Shown here piece after piece: positions 24,316 to 35,583 of a DNA stretch of 64,000 nucleotides. The stretch comes from Rhabditoides inermis (Eukaryota; Nematoda; Chromadorea; Rhabditida; Rhabditidae), in the NCBI GenBank assembly GCA_963966185.1, contig CAWZYM010000195.1:271001-335000 (forward strand), written 5' to 3'. The notes below the pieces were generated by a model. The model had not been told where the DNA came from and searched no databases. It saw only the letters and a program-made list of their open reading frames with translations. Position numbers and translations under genes: made by a program. Position 1 is the first letter of the stretch, and each line of letters opens with the position of its first letter.

Positions 24316-27300
24316 TCCTCCGCCTTATCCCTCGTACGCACCTGTGTGCCGGCCACGATGTGGAGGCGTGTCTGTCGGGGCGAGTTGGGAGATGCAGATC
24401 TCCATGCAAGGGGCGAAGAGGGGGACGGAGAGTGGCCTCGGCGCATGGCCCGTACCTCCACTGTCTCCATCACCTCCTCTTCCTGCTCCTGCTCCTGCTC
24501 CTGCTCCTGTTCCTCCATCACCATCGGCTCCTCGGCCTGCTGCGAGTGCTGGGTGCGAGGGTCGCGCTGCGACATCTTCAAAGCTGACAGATCCTCCTCG
24601 TCGAGCACTGTCTGAAAGCACGCCCATTACACTCTCGCTCCCCTTTCTTCCTCAATAGCTTCTCTCTCCCTCCATCTCTTTCTCTCTCCCTCCCTCTTTC
24701 CCTCCCTCTCTCCCTCCCTCTCTCCCTCCCTCTCTCTCCTCTTTCCTTCTTCTCTCTCGTCAGATGCAATGTTCATGTTATGTTCCTTTTATAAACACTG
24801 CTTTGACTTTCATGTTGTATGGGGGGTACGTTTGCGGCATTTTGTTAGTGTATGTTGAGTTGTTGATGTATATGTTGTCGTTAACGTGTTCGTTATCCAG
24901 GAAGAGGCGACTCGGCGACTCGGTCGGGCGCGCAACGACCGCGACCGCGACTGGCAACCGACAGCGGCCTCGGACAGCAATCGCCACGTCATGGTAAACA
25001 CGTGTTCAACCTTCTAACCTTTAGCCACATCACACCCATTTCGATTGCGATTCGTTTCTCGACGGTTTCAATTTGTTTGTGGAATGTGATGTGGGTTGTG
25101 TCTGGCCGTGTTGATAGCGACTGTTTCAGCGGCAGCTACTCCTCCATCTCTCTGTCTCGAGTGGAGAGGGGCGAGAGACTCGTATCGAAGCGGCCGTCGC
25201 GGCGAAGGGAAGGGAGAACGCGCGGCGAGGGTATGCACTCACTCCGCACATCGCATCCAACTATCAACGCGACTCTTGTCCACATATGCTTCTCGTTTGT
25301 ATTGATTTGTCTCATATTTCTCACCTCACGTGATGTGTGTTGTGTGTGCAGTGTGATGTGATATGTGTTTTGAGTGTGTGTATTCGAGTGTGACTGCAGC
25401 TACTGCCGTGTCAGCTGGTTGTGGAGGGCGTCAGTGTGGCAGGGAGCGTATGTCTTCGACCGCTCGTATCCATCGATCGAGGTGGGTGAGCGAGCCACGT
25501 TGCCGGCTCTTCTTCTTCCTCCCTTCATCACCTTCTCCCATTCAGATGGGCTGTGAATGGGACATGGGACAAGCAAGAACCATCGGAACGACGTGTTTCG
25601 TGTGTGCAATCAGCTTGCATCGAAGCGCTAAGGTAACATCTCTTCGCGATTCGTGATTTCCTTGATTACCAGCTTCGACTATCAGTTTTCGTATGGTCTG
25701 TTTTCGAGGAATGTGGTAGAAAGGAGAAATTGCGTAGCCAGGGGAGAGGATACGCGCAGAGCGGGAGGGAGAGGGCGAGGCGGTAGCAGCGGCGACGCTA
25801 CGCTTGCCTGCTCCCTCGTCTCCCTCTGTGGAGTGGTCAGACGACGAGCCGAAGAAGGGAGAGCCGGGTGCAACTAGCGACGCGTGGAGTAGGGATGACG
25901 AAGGAGAAGCTGCGGCGCAAAAGGTCGACTCTGTGTGAGTAGAGCAGAGCGAAATCCCGAAACCCGAAGGAATGGAGTGGAGAGGAAAAATGAAGCTTGG
26001 CAGGCCTCTTGGTGCACCTCCCGTGCCCATCTCTTCCTCCGCCAGACGAACCTCGCTGTATATGTCGAGTCGAGTAGATAAACAAATTGTCATAATGTTC
26101 TATTTGATTCGTCATAAATAGGATGATTGTGATTCTGTTTTACTATCAGTGTTTGTTTCAGGGCAGTCATCGGTGCGCCAGGGCTCGAAGGACGTGCTCG
26201 TCGATCACGACTCGTAGTGTGGGGGAGGGTCGGGCTCTCCCTCTGACTGCCGATCCCAACCCAACTCGCAGCCGCCTCTCTCGTCTCCACGTCAGCGATG
26301 CTCATTGGCGAGGTATTAGGTGCTGCATTGTTCCTATGTTCCACTACCTATTCGACTGATCGAACGTGCTATAGTGTTTCGTGTTGTTGTGTATTAAGCT
26401 GATCGGAACTGATCGCATTATCTTTTTAGGAGCGGTGCGCCATCATCCGACCCCTCCCACTCCCACACTTGCGCAGAGGGACGAATCGGTGAGGTCGGTA
26501 AAGATCAAGGTTTCCGTCTTCATTCTATGAAAGAAAGAGGGTGAGGCAAAGCGAGTCGAGAGTGCGACTGCGCGCCCACTATGTGTGTCTGACTGTCTGA
26601 CTCTACCGTCGACGTCTTCAGTCTCCGAATGCGCGTGTAGCAATTACATTTGTTCGAGTTGCAATAAAGTGCATTCATTATTATAATATGGGAACATAAT
26701 AATAGCAATGCGTGCGCTTAGTCCGTCGTGCACTGAGAGTGGTGATGGCCGCTCGTGTTGTCATGATGCTCATGGACGTGCAGATTGAGGTGGGACGGGT
26801 GCCAGATCAACGGAGCATGAGGCTGTGTGGCGTTGCGGACAAGACAGTGGGCGAGGAGTGAGATTGATGAGGACGACGTGGACGACTGCGCGCCCACTAC
26901 CTGCCCCTCGCACATGCGCCAGCCTATCCACCTCTCTGCGTTCCTCGGCGTGGCTCGCGCAATCCACTATGTATTCCTTTCTGTGCACTTGTTTTGTCTA
27001 CGCCATGTATATAGAAATAAATGTGTACACTTGTCGCGCTGTTCTGCGGAAGAAACCAGCATGTCATCTTAGATTGGAAGAAACTGTTGGCGTGAATATG
27101 TGTCTATGACAGCACAGGTTTCAGGTGCGTTGATGAGGCGAGTGGCGAGTATGGAATCGGTGTGCTTCGTGGTGGGCCGCTTTCTCGACCCCTCATCCCT
27201 TCCCCTCCATTGCCTCCCGTAAAGACCGTCGATTCCGCGGTGAGCACGCATCATGCCACGAAAATCGAGGTACTAACCGTAGACATAGACAGCGTAGTAC

Positions 27301-27371
27301 ACAATGTTCCTATCTGGTATTAGCAGGGCGCTGGTCAGGCGATCGAAAGAGTGCACGTCACATTCTGCTGA
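21077..27371 (+). CDS. 15-exon plus-strand gene, unrecognised product
   Basis: Exons: 21077-21172, 21699-21849, 21999-22141, 22228-22406, 22884-22925, 24901-24993, 25118-25230, 25400-25481, 25546-25632, 25738-25934, 26167-26312, 26430-26488, 26784-26857, 27125-27239, 27327-27371. Every one has an AG acceptor and GT donor and all fourteen joins are in phase, ending in TGA. The last ten exons alone are 1011 bases, 337 codons. The clearest coding stretch is the acidic SVEWSDDEPKKGEPG in exon 10. Exons 8-9 hold tryptophans and a C-x2-C. Much else is Arg/Ser/Pro-rich. The 5' end is not identified. Several exons are open in all three frames, so single joins could be wrong. It is interleaved with minus-strand exons in its introns. 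Confidence 0.55.
22479..24611 (-). CDS. Ulp1/C48-like cysteine protease exons
   Basis: Seven exons in phase: 24611-24342, 24216-24073, 23991-23845, 23733-23579, 23468-23373, 23253-23058, 22727-22479 (stop TGA), 1257 bases. Exon 1 is Glu/Gln-rich. Exons 2-4 look like a Ulp1-type domain: a His in GHYVAVRW, an Asp in VVFDS 17 residues later, then QSDNESCG with Gln and Cys spaced as in the catalytic Q-x5-C-G of SUMO proteases. Order and spacing of the H-D-Q-C set fit peptidase family C48. The C-terminal 150 residues are charged, with a Glu run and Gln-rich part. No start codon precedes exon 1 in phase, so the N-terminus lies upstream; exons 32314-27819 end in the right phase. Likely role: removal of SUMO or another ubiquitin-like tag (inference). 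Confidence 0.6.
23477..23573. repeat. CT-rich tract in protease intron
   Basis: One of several pyrimidine tracts (23280-23370, 23477-23573, 23762-23840, 24240-24312, 24660-24760) that fill the introns of the protease exons. Confidence 0.7.
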
Positions 27372-27434
27372 ATGGGGAGAAGGGAGCGGTGGAAGACTGG
27401 CATGTCGACATGATCACGTGTGGCGGACGACTTC

Positions 27435-27535
27435 TCCAATTCGGTTCACACCGGTGAAGGAGCATTGGTGGAGCAGCGACAGATGTGGACGAACATGGCA
27501 TGCCAGGTGAGAGAGAGGGCTGTGTTGGTTGATGA
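27435..27535 (+). repeat. Copy of 32430-32525
   Basis: CGGTTCACACCGGTGAAGGAG to GAGGGCTGTGTTGGTTGATG is shared with the edge of the satellite at 32.4 kb with few differences. Confidence 0.8.
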
Positions 27536-27818
27536 TCAGTGCTCACATTAGATCGTGTTAGCATTTGCAGGCCCCTCGTCAATCCATGAAATATTGTTGC
27601 ATGTGTGCTATCTAGCATCAACCAGCTTGTTTTTTTCGACTTGTATCACATTCGAGTGATGAAATTGCACGATTCACACCATTTATTTTCAGATGCGTGC
27701 GTTAACACACCGACGATGCCAACCTGGCGAGAAATGGGAACCCTCCCTCCACGAGCATGCACACAAACACAAGGTATGGTCTACCACCGGGCGATACATG
27801 CGGGAGACGCCAACGCAC

Positions 27819-30800
27819 CTGGTGCAGCGAGAGGGGCGTGGCGGCGGCAGCTGTCGCTCCGCGAGCCTGCTCCGTCGATGACTCGTCCACGTCGTCGTCG
27901 TCGACCTGCTCCTCCTGGGTGCAGATCTTCTTCTTCTTCTTGTCACCGAGTCCGAGGAATCCGAGAGTCCTTCGAAAGAAGCTCTCCTTCTTCTTCTCCT
28001 TCTTCTTCTTGCTGTCCTTGGTGATAAACTTGACGATCTGAAAATTGATCGTGAATGAATCAGAACTCATAATTTTCGCTTTGTTTGTTAGTTTAGTGGT
28101 GTGATGTTTACAAGTGTGTTGGATGACGTCATGGAGTATGTGTATGCGATGTCAATGCGATCCCAATACGATGCCACCATTGTGTATTTGTACAATTGAT
28201 ACTTATAATAGTGAGTGTGTACATGCAATAACTAAACAACACATTACAGGCCTCACCTTGACGACGTCGACGCGCGGTGACACAGCAATCGGGGTCGACT
28301 TGGGCGCTCCTGGAGCGACGACGGCCTCGGGCGTGGCGGGAACAGGCACTTCAGCGTGCTGCAATGGACAAACGAGGTCAGTCATCAGTTCCCGCTCCTC
28401 GCCCATTCTTTCTCATTCAAGGATAAAGAGTGAGGGGAGAGGTCTTCATGACCATAACACATAGCCGTTGCAGGGCGAACTCACCTGTCCGATTGCGGTA
28501 GAGGTACGGTAGACGGGCGAGGGGGGGTCGGTGGAAGCGCTTTCCGAGTCGGACACTCGGCGCCCACCCAAGAATCTGTCCCTTCCGTGCAGCGTCATCT
28601 CCCGGTGCTTGTCCGGACGCGTTGTCAAGGGCAGCTGTCTGTTGAGCTGCAGAGAAAAGATGAGAGGTGGGTGAGAGAAGGAAGAGGGGTGATTATGATC
28701 TAGTGTTGGAATTGAAACGAATGTAAAGGAGGAGTGGGTATGGTTGGGATGCATGACAGTCATAGCCATGACGCAAAGATTACAGGACACACCTTGATGG
28801 AGCTCTCCCTGGCGTTCGCTCCCACGAGACGCGCGGGCTTCGTCGTGACATGCGCACTCTTCTGGATGCCGCGGCGCCCACTCTCCTGCGGCTGTTGGCC
28901 CAGCATGCCGACCGGCCGGCGCGTTACGTGCGCAGTCGCTGCGATCAGCTAAAGGAGGACGGGTGAGTGCATCAGCGACACTACCAGTGGGGGAACATGG
29001 GCATGAGAACAGCATAACTCACTGGCAATATGCCCCTAACAGCTAGTTTCGTGTACCATGTTGTGGGCGTTGGGACAGTTCATAGTTAGCTCAGCTGCAT
29101 TTACCATACACGTCTCGGGAGGGGGAGCGGGCAAGTACAGGTGGATACTTGATAGCTAATTTAGGATCGCACCGTACCTGTCGCTGCGTCTTCTCCACTG
29201 CCTCCTTGTTCGCCAGTCTTGCCGGCTTCTGGCTCACGAGCTGACTCGCTCCGATCTACAACCGAACAAGTGAGTGGTGAGTGATTCGATCTCCTCATCT
29301 GTCCATCCAGTCCCCATCTTTCCCTCATTCTTTTCTCTCGTATGGTCCAAGTGTGTTGGTTACTTTTGCTCACTCGCTAGCATCTGGTATTCATCACGCA
29401 TCGCCCTTTTTTCTAGTGAGTAACTGTTGTTCGAGCGCAAACAGTCATGGAACGAAACATCAATGAATATAGTCGGATTAGATCCTATATGCCATCCGTG
29501 ACATTTCACACGTTGTGCAGTTTTGTGCAACACAACATGTTTGTCATCAAATGTCCAAAACGCTTCCATGAGTAGGAATCGAACCCGTGGACAGGCTGCA
29601 GCGATTGTGCGCTGGCGGCGCACACTACCACTGCGCCATAGAGGCAGTGGTTAAGATATCGAAGAGAGAGCTCATCTAGCTCCACTGTCCTCTTCAGTGT
29701 ACAATGATTAGAGATAACGAGCAAACACATTCGCGAAATTCAATGATCCCTCAGTATGAGCCCCAATGGCGTAGTGGTAGAGCGCGCCGCAAGCGCGCGA
29801 TCGTTGCGAGCTGCCATGGGTTCGATTCCCTCTCACAAAGCGTTTTGGATATTTGAAGACATACACGTTGTGTTGCACGAAACTGCACAACATGTGAAAT
29901 GTCACGGATGGCATATAGGATCCAACCCGACTATAGTCATTTTGCAACCGAGGTGCTGCGTGGTAGCCGCGCTCTACCTACCCCGAAACCCGCTTTTCCC
30001 GTGGCGCAGTATCAGCATCGTTTTTTGTGTGATCCGATAGACGGTCGCATAGCATCCTCTGCAGCCCCCCTCCCCCAATCAGCGTACCTTGACGCGGCTC
30101 TCCGCCGGCTGCATCTGCGCGAACTTCTCGTGCCGGTCGCCCTGAACAGGGGCAGCTCGAGACACGCCCACTCCTCCTTGCCTGCCAGTCGGCTGCCTCT
30201 CCTCCGGCAACGTCTGCAAGCCGACAACATCACCGACACCGTTACGCTACTGCATTCGGACTAGCACAGACGATGGGGCACAGGTGAGATAGGAGCAAGT
30301 GTGTTGGGTGCGATGATGGAAAGGTGTGACAGAGGGGGATGCCCCCCGTTAGGGGCGTGCGTGCGTGCGTGCGCGGTTGTGAGAGACTCGCCTGGTGAGC
30401 CTGGTCGTCGTGGTCGTCGATCATCTCCACATCCTCGTTCTCCTCGTCCTCTGGCTGGACGAGTCGACGGCGTCCGTACGTGCGCATGAAGCGGGTACGG
30501 GAATCCAGCAGAGCCTGCAATGCACCCCCGGGCTATCAACACTGCCTCTCTCGTTCCGTTGCCTTGCATCTGCTCCCGATTGAAACACATCATGGAATAG
30601 TGACTGTATAGATTACACAAACACTGATTGGCGTCCGCCGTGTCTCCAGCAGTTTGAAACTAATCGCTAGTTGCCTATACTTCCCAATGATTGAAACCTA
30701 ATATCGTCTAGTTGCCCTGTTTGCAATACTGCCCTCTCTCCCCCGTTCTACGTTGTTGCTGGCTACCACTGTGATTGGGATTGTGACCAGCCAGTTTGAA

Positions 30801-32181
30801 TCGAGTTTGAAGTGAATGTACGCGCACCTGCGGCAGCTGAACACCCTCCTGCAGTCGGCTGCGAGTCGCGTTGCCCGAGCGCTCGTCAGACTCGGTCAGC
30901 TTGGTCTGCAACACGGCCACATTCATTCCTCTTTCCCTCCCCCCCCCCTCTCTCTTTCCTTACAGGTACTTTATCAAACAAACTGCTGATACATACCACG
31001 TAGAGAGTCGGGTACGGCGACGTGGCGGCACTCGCGTTGCGCGCCATCTCCATCGAGTCGTCGTCGTCGCTGTACACGGCGAAGATCTCCTCCTCGTCCT
31101 CGACTCCCGACACCATCTGAAACAGCAACACGTGAGGTAAGCCCTGTGTCCTAGAGAAAGAGAGAGGGAGAGAGAGAGAGGGAGTAGAGAGAGAGAGAGA
31201 GAGAGAACTCTCACATCATTCACTTGCAGACCCACCTGCCGCACCTCCTGGATGTTGCTCGAGTCCCGCAGCTTCTCCTTCCGGCGCATGTCGACAACGA
31301 TGCGCTGAACACATAGGTGACTACTATCTCCCTTTGCATGTACCCACCGTGATGGTCTGCTCGATGCGGCGCTCCATCCTCTCCATCCACTCCTCCCTCT
31401 CGGCCTCCGCCCTGCGCGCACACGTGTCGCACACTCGCGTGCACGTCGCACACCTCTGCAACGAATCCAGTCAGTCATCATTGTTCGCTACTATACAACT
31501 AGTGCATACGGTGCACCACTAGTGCTACGTACTGGGGGGAAATCGCCCCGCAACATGAGCCGCATGACTTTTTCTACGTTCATTCTTTTTCTATATTGAA
31601 TGTATCGGAGTATTCGAAAATGTTTTGTCGTCTTGTACGTTTCAATATGCGTCGTCTCGATATCTTGTGAATTTAGACGTTTCGCAATCGCAAATGTCTC
31701 GAAGTTTTTAGCGCTAGTGATACGTGTCACTGTTTCTATTCAATGCAGCACCACATACGTTTCCCTAAACCCGATTAACGTCTATATGCAACATCGCCAG
31801 CGAACGTTGTGGAAAACTTCCGATTGTTCACTTCTCCTAACATTGTCGTCCATTTACAGGTGACTGTTGGATCAACGTGAAAGGGCCACGTACGGTGAGG
31901 GCTCGGCTCGACGCGGCGACAGTCGGCCTCGCTCCTCCCTCCGACACTCTCCTCGGCTCCGAAGCAGCACGCTTCTTCGCCTACAACGACACAAGGTGAG
32001 AGGGAAGAGGGGGAGAGAAAGAAGGAGAGCGAGAGAGACGACTCACCTCCTTCTCCTTCTGGCACAGCCCGGCTACCAGCCGGTCTGGCCTCTCCTGTGT
32101 GCGGGTAGGAGTCCCAGGGGTAGATGTGCGGTCTCCGCACCCCTGCTGAAAAGAGCGGGACGTTAGAAGAGAGGACAGATT

Positions 32182-32233
<52 letters not shown>

Positions 32234-32314
32234 AAAGAGAGAGAGAGAATCACTCACGTTCTCCGCCCCGCGCTGGGCGTCTCCTTCGTGGTCTACGGCG
32301 AAGTCACAACCCAT
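27819..32314 (-). CDS. 14-exon disordered basic protein with CxxC motif; probable N-terminal part of the protease gene
   Basis: Starts at ATG 32314 (MGCDF). Exons: 32314-32258, 32145-32047, 31980-31894, 31455-31348, 31304-31236, 31116-30997, 30905-30828, 30514-30392, 30213-30088, 29255-29178, 28948-28793, 28646-28485, 28358-28257, 28037-27819. All are multiples of three and phase 0, 528 codons, with no stop. Exon 4 holds CATCTRVCDTC, a C-x2-C-x3-C-x2-C metal-binding-like motif followed by a charged helix. Exon 6 is acidic. Exon 14 has Lys runs around FFRRTLGFLGLG. The rest is low-complexity. The intron after exon 8 starts GC (CAG|GCGAGT). No downstream exon appears before 24611, which is in phase, so I infer one gene of about 946 residues with a disordered N-terminus and C-terminal protease, the usual SENP/Ulp layout. 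Confidence 0.55.
29464..29646 (-). repeat. tRNA-derived SINE, copy 1 of an inverted pair
   Basis: Minus-strand head with A-box TGGCGCAGTGG and B-box GGTTCGATTCC (29571-29640), then a body of about 110 bases ending near 29464. The body aligns with 29830-29940 in reverse orientation. Lies in an intron of the minus-strand gene (between exons 29178-29255 and 30088-30213). Confidence 0.75.
29761..29940 (+). repeat. tRNA-derived SINE, copy 2 of an inverted pair
   Basis: Plus-strand head with TGGCGTAGTGG and GGTTCGATTCCC, then a body (AAAGCGTTTTGGATATTTGA, later CACGGATGGCATATAGGATC) shared with copy 1. Total about 180 bases. The two heads face each other across about 115 bases of unrelated sequence. 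Confidence 0.75.
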
Positions 32315-32510
32315 TTCGCTGTTAGATGCTTTCTAACGATGATACCCAAAGTCCTGTAATCGGCCCATTGAATCTTTCGAGGGACGGGGAAGGGCATGGA
32401 CGCGGGCATACAACACGTAGAACGAAGCGGAGCGGTTCATACCGGTGAAGGAGCAGTAGCGACAGATGTGGACGAACTCGAACATGGCATGCCAGGTGAG
32501 AGAGAGGGCT

Positions 32511-33880
32511 GTGTTGGTTGATGCGAGAGAGTGGCGAGACAGCATTCGAATGGAGAGGGTCAGTGTGAGAGGGGATACAGAACGAGATAGAGAAGGGTTG
32601 ATAGTCAGATAGAGCAGGAGCTCCCCAAATGACAACGCGATCAGCTGATGCGAAAGAGTGGCGAGAGAGCATGCGCATGGAGAGGGTCAGAGTGAGAGGG
32701 GAGACAGAACGAGATAGAGAAGGGTTGGTAGTCAGGTAGAGCAGGAGCTATCCGAATGACAGCGCGATCAGCTGATGAGAGAGAGCGGCGAGGGAGCATT
32801 CGAATGGAGAGGGTCAGAGTGAGAGGGGAGACAGAACGAGATAGAGAAGGGTTGGTAGTCAGGTAGAGCAGGAGCTCCCCAAATGACAACGCGATCAGCT
32901 GATGCGAGAGAGTGGCGAGAGAGCATGCGCATGGAGAGGGTCAGAGTGGGAGGGGAGAGAGAACGAGATAGAGAAGGGTTGGTAGTCAGGTAGAGCAGGA
33001 GCTATCCAAATGACAGCGCGATCAGCTGATGAGAGAGAGCGGCGAGGGAGCATTCGAATGGAGAGGGTTAGAGTGAGAGGGGAGACAGAACGAGATAGAG
33101 AAGGGTTGGTAGTCAGGTAGAGCAGGAGCTCCCCAAATGACAACGCGATCAGCGGATGCGAGAGAGTGGCGAGAGAGCATGCGCATGGAGAGGGTCAGAG
33201 TGAGATGGAGAGAGAACGAGATAGAGAGGGGTCGATAGTCAGATAGAGCAGTAGGACAGGAGCTCCCCAAATGACAGTGCGATCAGCCGATGCGAGAGAG
33301 TGGCGAGAGAGCATGCGCATGGAGAGGGTCAGAGTGAGAGGGAGAGAGAACGAGATAGAAAGGGGTTGATAGTCAGATAAAGCAGTAGGACAGGAGCTCC
33401 CCAAATGACAGCGCGATCAGCTGATGCGAGAGAGTGGCGAGAGAGCATGCCCATGGAGAGGGTCAGAGTGAGAGGGAGAGAGAACGAGATAGAAAGGGGT
33501 TGATAGTAAGGTAGAGAAGGAGCTCCCCAAACTCCAATTGACAGCGCGATCAGCTGATGCGAGAGAGCGGCGAGAGAGCATGCGCATGGAGAGGGTCAGA
33601 GTGAGATGGAGAGATAACGAGATAGAAAGGGGTTGATAGTCAGATAGAGCAGTAGGACAGGAGCTCCTCAAATGACAGTGCGATCAGCTGATGCGAGAGA
33701 GTGGCGAGAGAGCATGCGCATGGAGAGGGTCAGAGTGAGATGGAGAGATGACGAGATAGAAAGTGGTTTATAGTCAGATAGAGCAGTAGGACAGGAGCTC
33801 CCCAAGTGACAGTGCGATCAGCTGATGCGAAAGAGTGGCGAGAGAGCATGCGCATGGAGAGGATCAGAGTGAACCTGGTT
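32511..33880. repeat. Satellite: about 11 units of 127, then 133-134 bases
   Basis: The marker GCGATCAGC recurs at 32637, 32764, 32891, 33018, 33145, 33279, 33413, 33546, 33680 and 33813. The spacing is exactly 127 four times and then 133-134. In the 127-base part, units alternate between a CATGCGCATGG/CTATCC type and a CATTCGAATGG/CTCCCC type, making a 254-base higher-order unit. The longer units carry an extra AGCAGTAGGACAG. Minus-strand open frames across it are repeat products. Confidence 0.9.
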
Positions 33881-34470
33881 AACAGTCCAGTTTAGAAAGA
33901 GCTCCCCAAAACGATGTATTGAATAGGGGTCTGATAATTTCATTTTTAAAGTGAAGAGCGTGTGTATGGAGAGAAGTAGGCTTACGAGGGATTTGGCAGT
34001 CTGATAGATATGACAGTTAAAGCTGGATCATAACGACTAGAAATTGTGTCGGAGATGATCAGCTGATCAGCTGATCAATAACGTGATAGCGTGTTGATAG
34101 CAAGAGACCACAAAGAAATGTGGCGGGAGAACAGCGAAATCGCAAGTTAGAACAGAAAAAAAGGTGTATACAGACACATAGATTGCAAGAAATCAGAATA
34201 TCATAACATACACTGATAGAGTAAAATTTTGCGCATTCAAAGATATAAAACACAATACGAACATGCACAGGTGAAAAGCATAGATCCAAGGAAATAGGTG
34301 GACGCATCGCATAGCTGGATGGTTGCAGAAGAGGAAGAGAAGAGGGGAGGCTGACCAAATCGATGGATCGCTCTGTCCTCTCACACAAACACGATGGTTG
34401 CCACAGGCGGCGAACCTAGAATCGACTGTAGACTGTACCCAGTATTGACAATATTGCGAGAGAGGGGCAA
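33881..34470. other. Degenerate satellite edge, no gene
   Basis: Unit-like fragments near 33880-33915, then a GATCAGCTGATCAGCTGATCA palindromic cluster at 34057-34077 and AT-rich sequence. Nothing coding supported. Confidence 0.5.
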
Positions 34471-34497
34471 CTCGGACGGTGAGCGGAGAGGGGGAGG

Positions 34498-34640
34498 CGA
34501 AGAGAGAGAGAGAGAGAGAGAGGAGAGATAGAGGAGGGAGGGAGGAGGGAGGGAGGGGGGGAGAGAGAAAGGAGAGAGATAGAAGAGGTAGGAAGGAGAG
34601 AGGAAGAGGAAAGAGGGAGAAGAGAGAGAGAGGAAAGAGA
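34498..34640. repeat. (GA)n-rich microsatellite
   Basis: Imperfect GA/GGA repeat; a (CT)n counterpart lies at 34768-34872. Together they flank a possible small plus-strand exon. Confidence 0.8.
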
Positions 34641-34670
34641 GACGAAGATGACGAAGATGTTAATTTTTAG

Positions 34671-34727
34671 GATTGTGGATATTTTCAAGAAATATTGCGA
34701 AGCTGTCTCTACATTGCTCGAATCCAG
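34671..34727 (+). CDS. Isolated candidate exon
   Basis: Between TTTTTAG and GTATCTT an open frame reads IVDIFKKYCEAVSTLLESR. It looks like a real coding exon by composition, but no partner exon could be joined. May belong to the plus-strand gene that begins about 0.9 kb downstream. Confidence 0.3.
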
Positions 34728-34768
34728 GTATCTTGATTTTCTTTTTTCGTGTGTCTGACCCATCCCCC

Positions 34769-34799
<31 letters not shown>

Positions 34800-35583
34800 T
34801 CTCATTCTCTCTCTCATTCTCTCTCCTTCCCTCTCTCTCTCTCCCTCTCTCTCTCTCCCTCTCTCTCTCTCTGATCTTGGTTGTCTCTCCGGTGTGCTGA
34901 CTTGTCGAGTGCGAGTGCTCCATCTATTGTGCAGCCTTGCCTTGAAGTCTGTACACCGGTGAGATATCCTCTTCTTTCTATTGACTTCTTTCTATTGGCC
35001 ATGTACATTACACGTAAAGTTTCCGGTACGGAACGACTGCGTGTATCAATCAATAATACCGGTAGCCCGTGGATAACCATCCATCGATCCATCCCTTTCC
35101 GAATCTGATTGTTATTATATGTTTTGACGAGATTACGGTAGAATCATTGTCTAATCGATATCAATCAAAGCTTGACATGATTTTTTGAGAAATCGGGGAT
35201 GGTAGGGTCGAAGGTCGAAAGTCGAAAGTCGATATTTGATCGATAATCAGTCAATAATAATTCGATTTCTGTTCCATAATCCATTGGAATTAGATACCAT
35301 TATAGACGACAGTGGAGCTCCGGGTGTTCCTTTCCTTCCATTATAATCCACGAATAGTAACTCCACGGGCTAGGTTGACTGCGTTCTCAATGAGCTATTC
35401 CCCGCCTTGCTCAAGGGTACTGGGGGAAGATCATTTCGACCCGACCGCGCGATGCGAGAGAGGAAGAAATCATCATTCGTTTATTATGCATAAGCGCATA
35501 CCTGATATTTGGTTTGCAACCACTTGAAATATCTCATTACTTTATTCCCAGTATTTTCATCACGCCTCTTACAGCAACGGAGA

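Noticed and set aside
29571..29840. Functional tRNA genes
   Set aside because: Pol III boxes are good, but arms do not pair well and both are joined to a shared SINE body.
32511..33880. CRISPR-like array
   Set aside because: Units are contiguous 127-134-base satellites without unique spacers, in a eukaryotic sequence.
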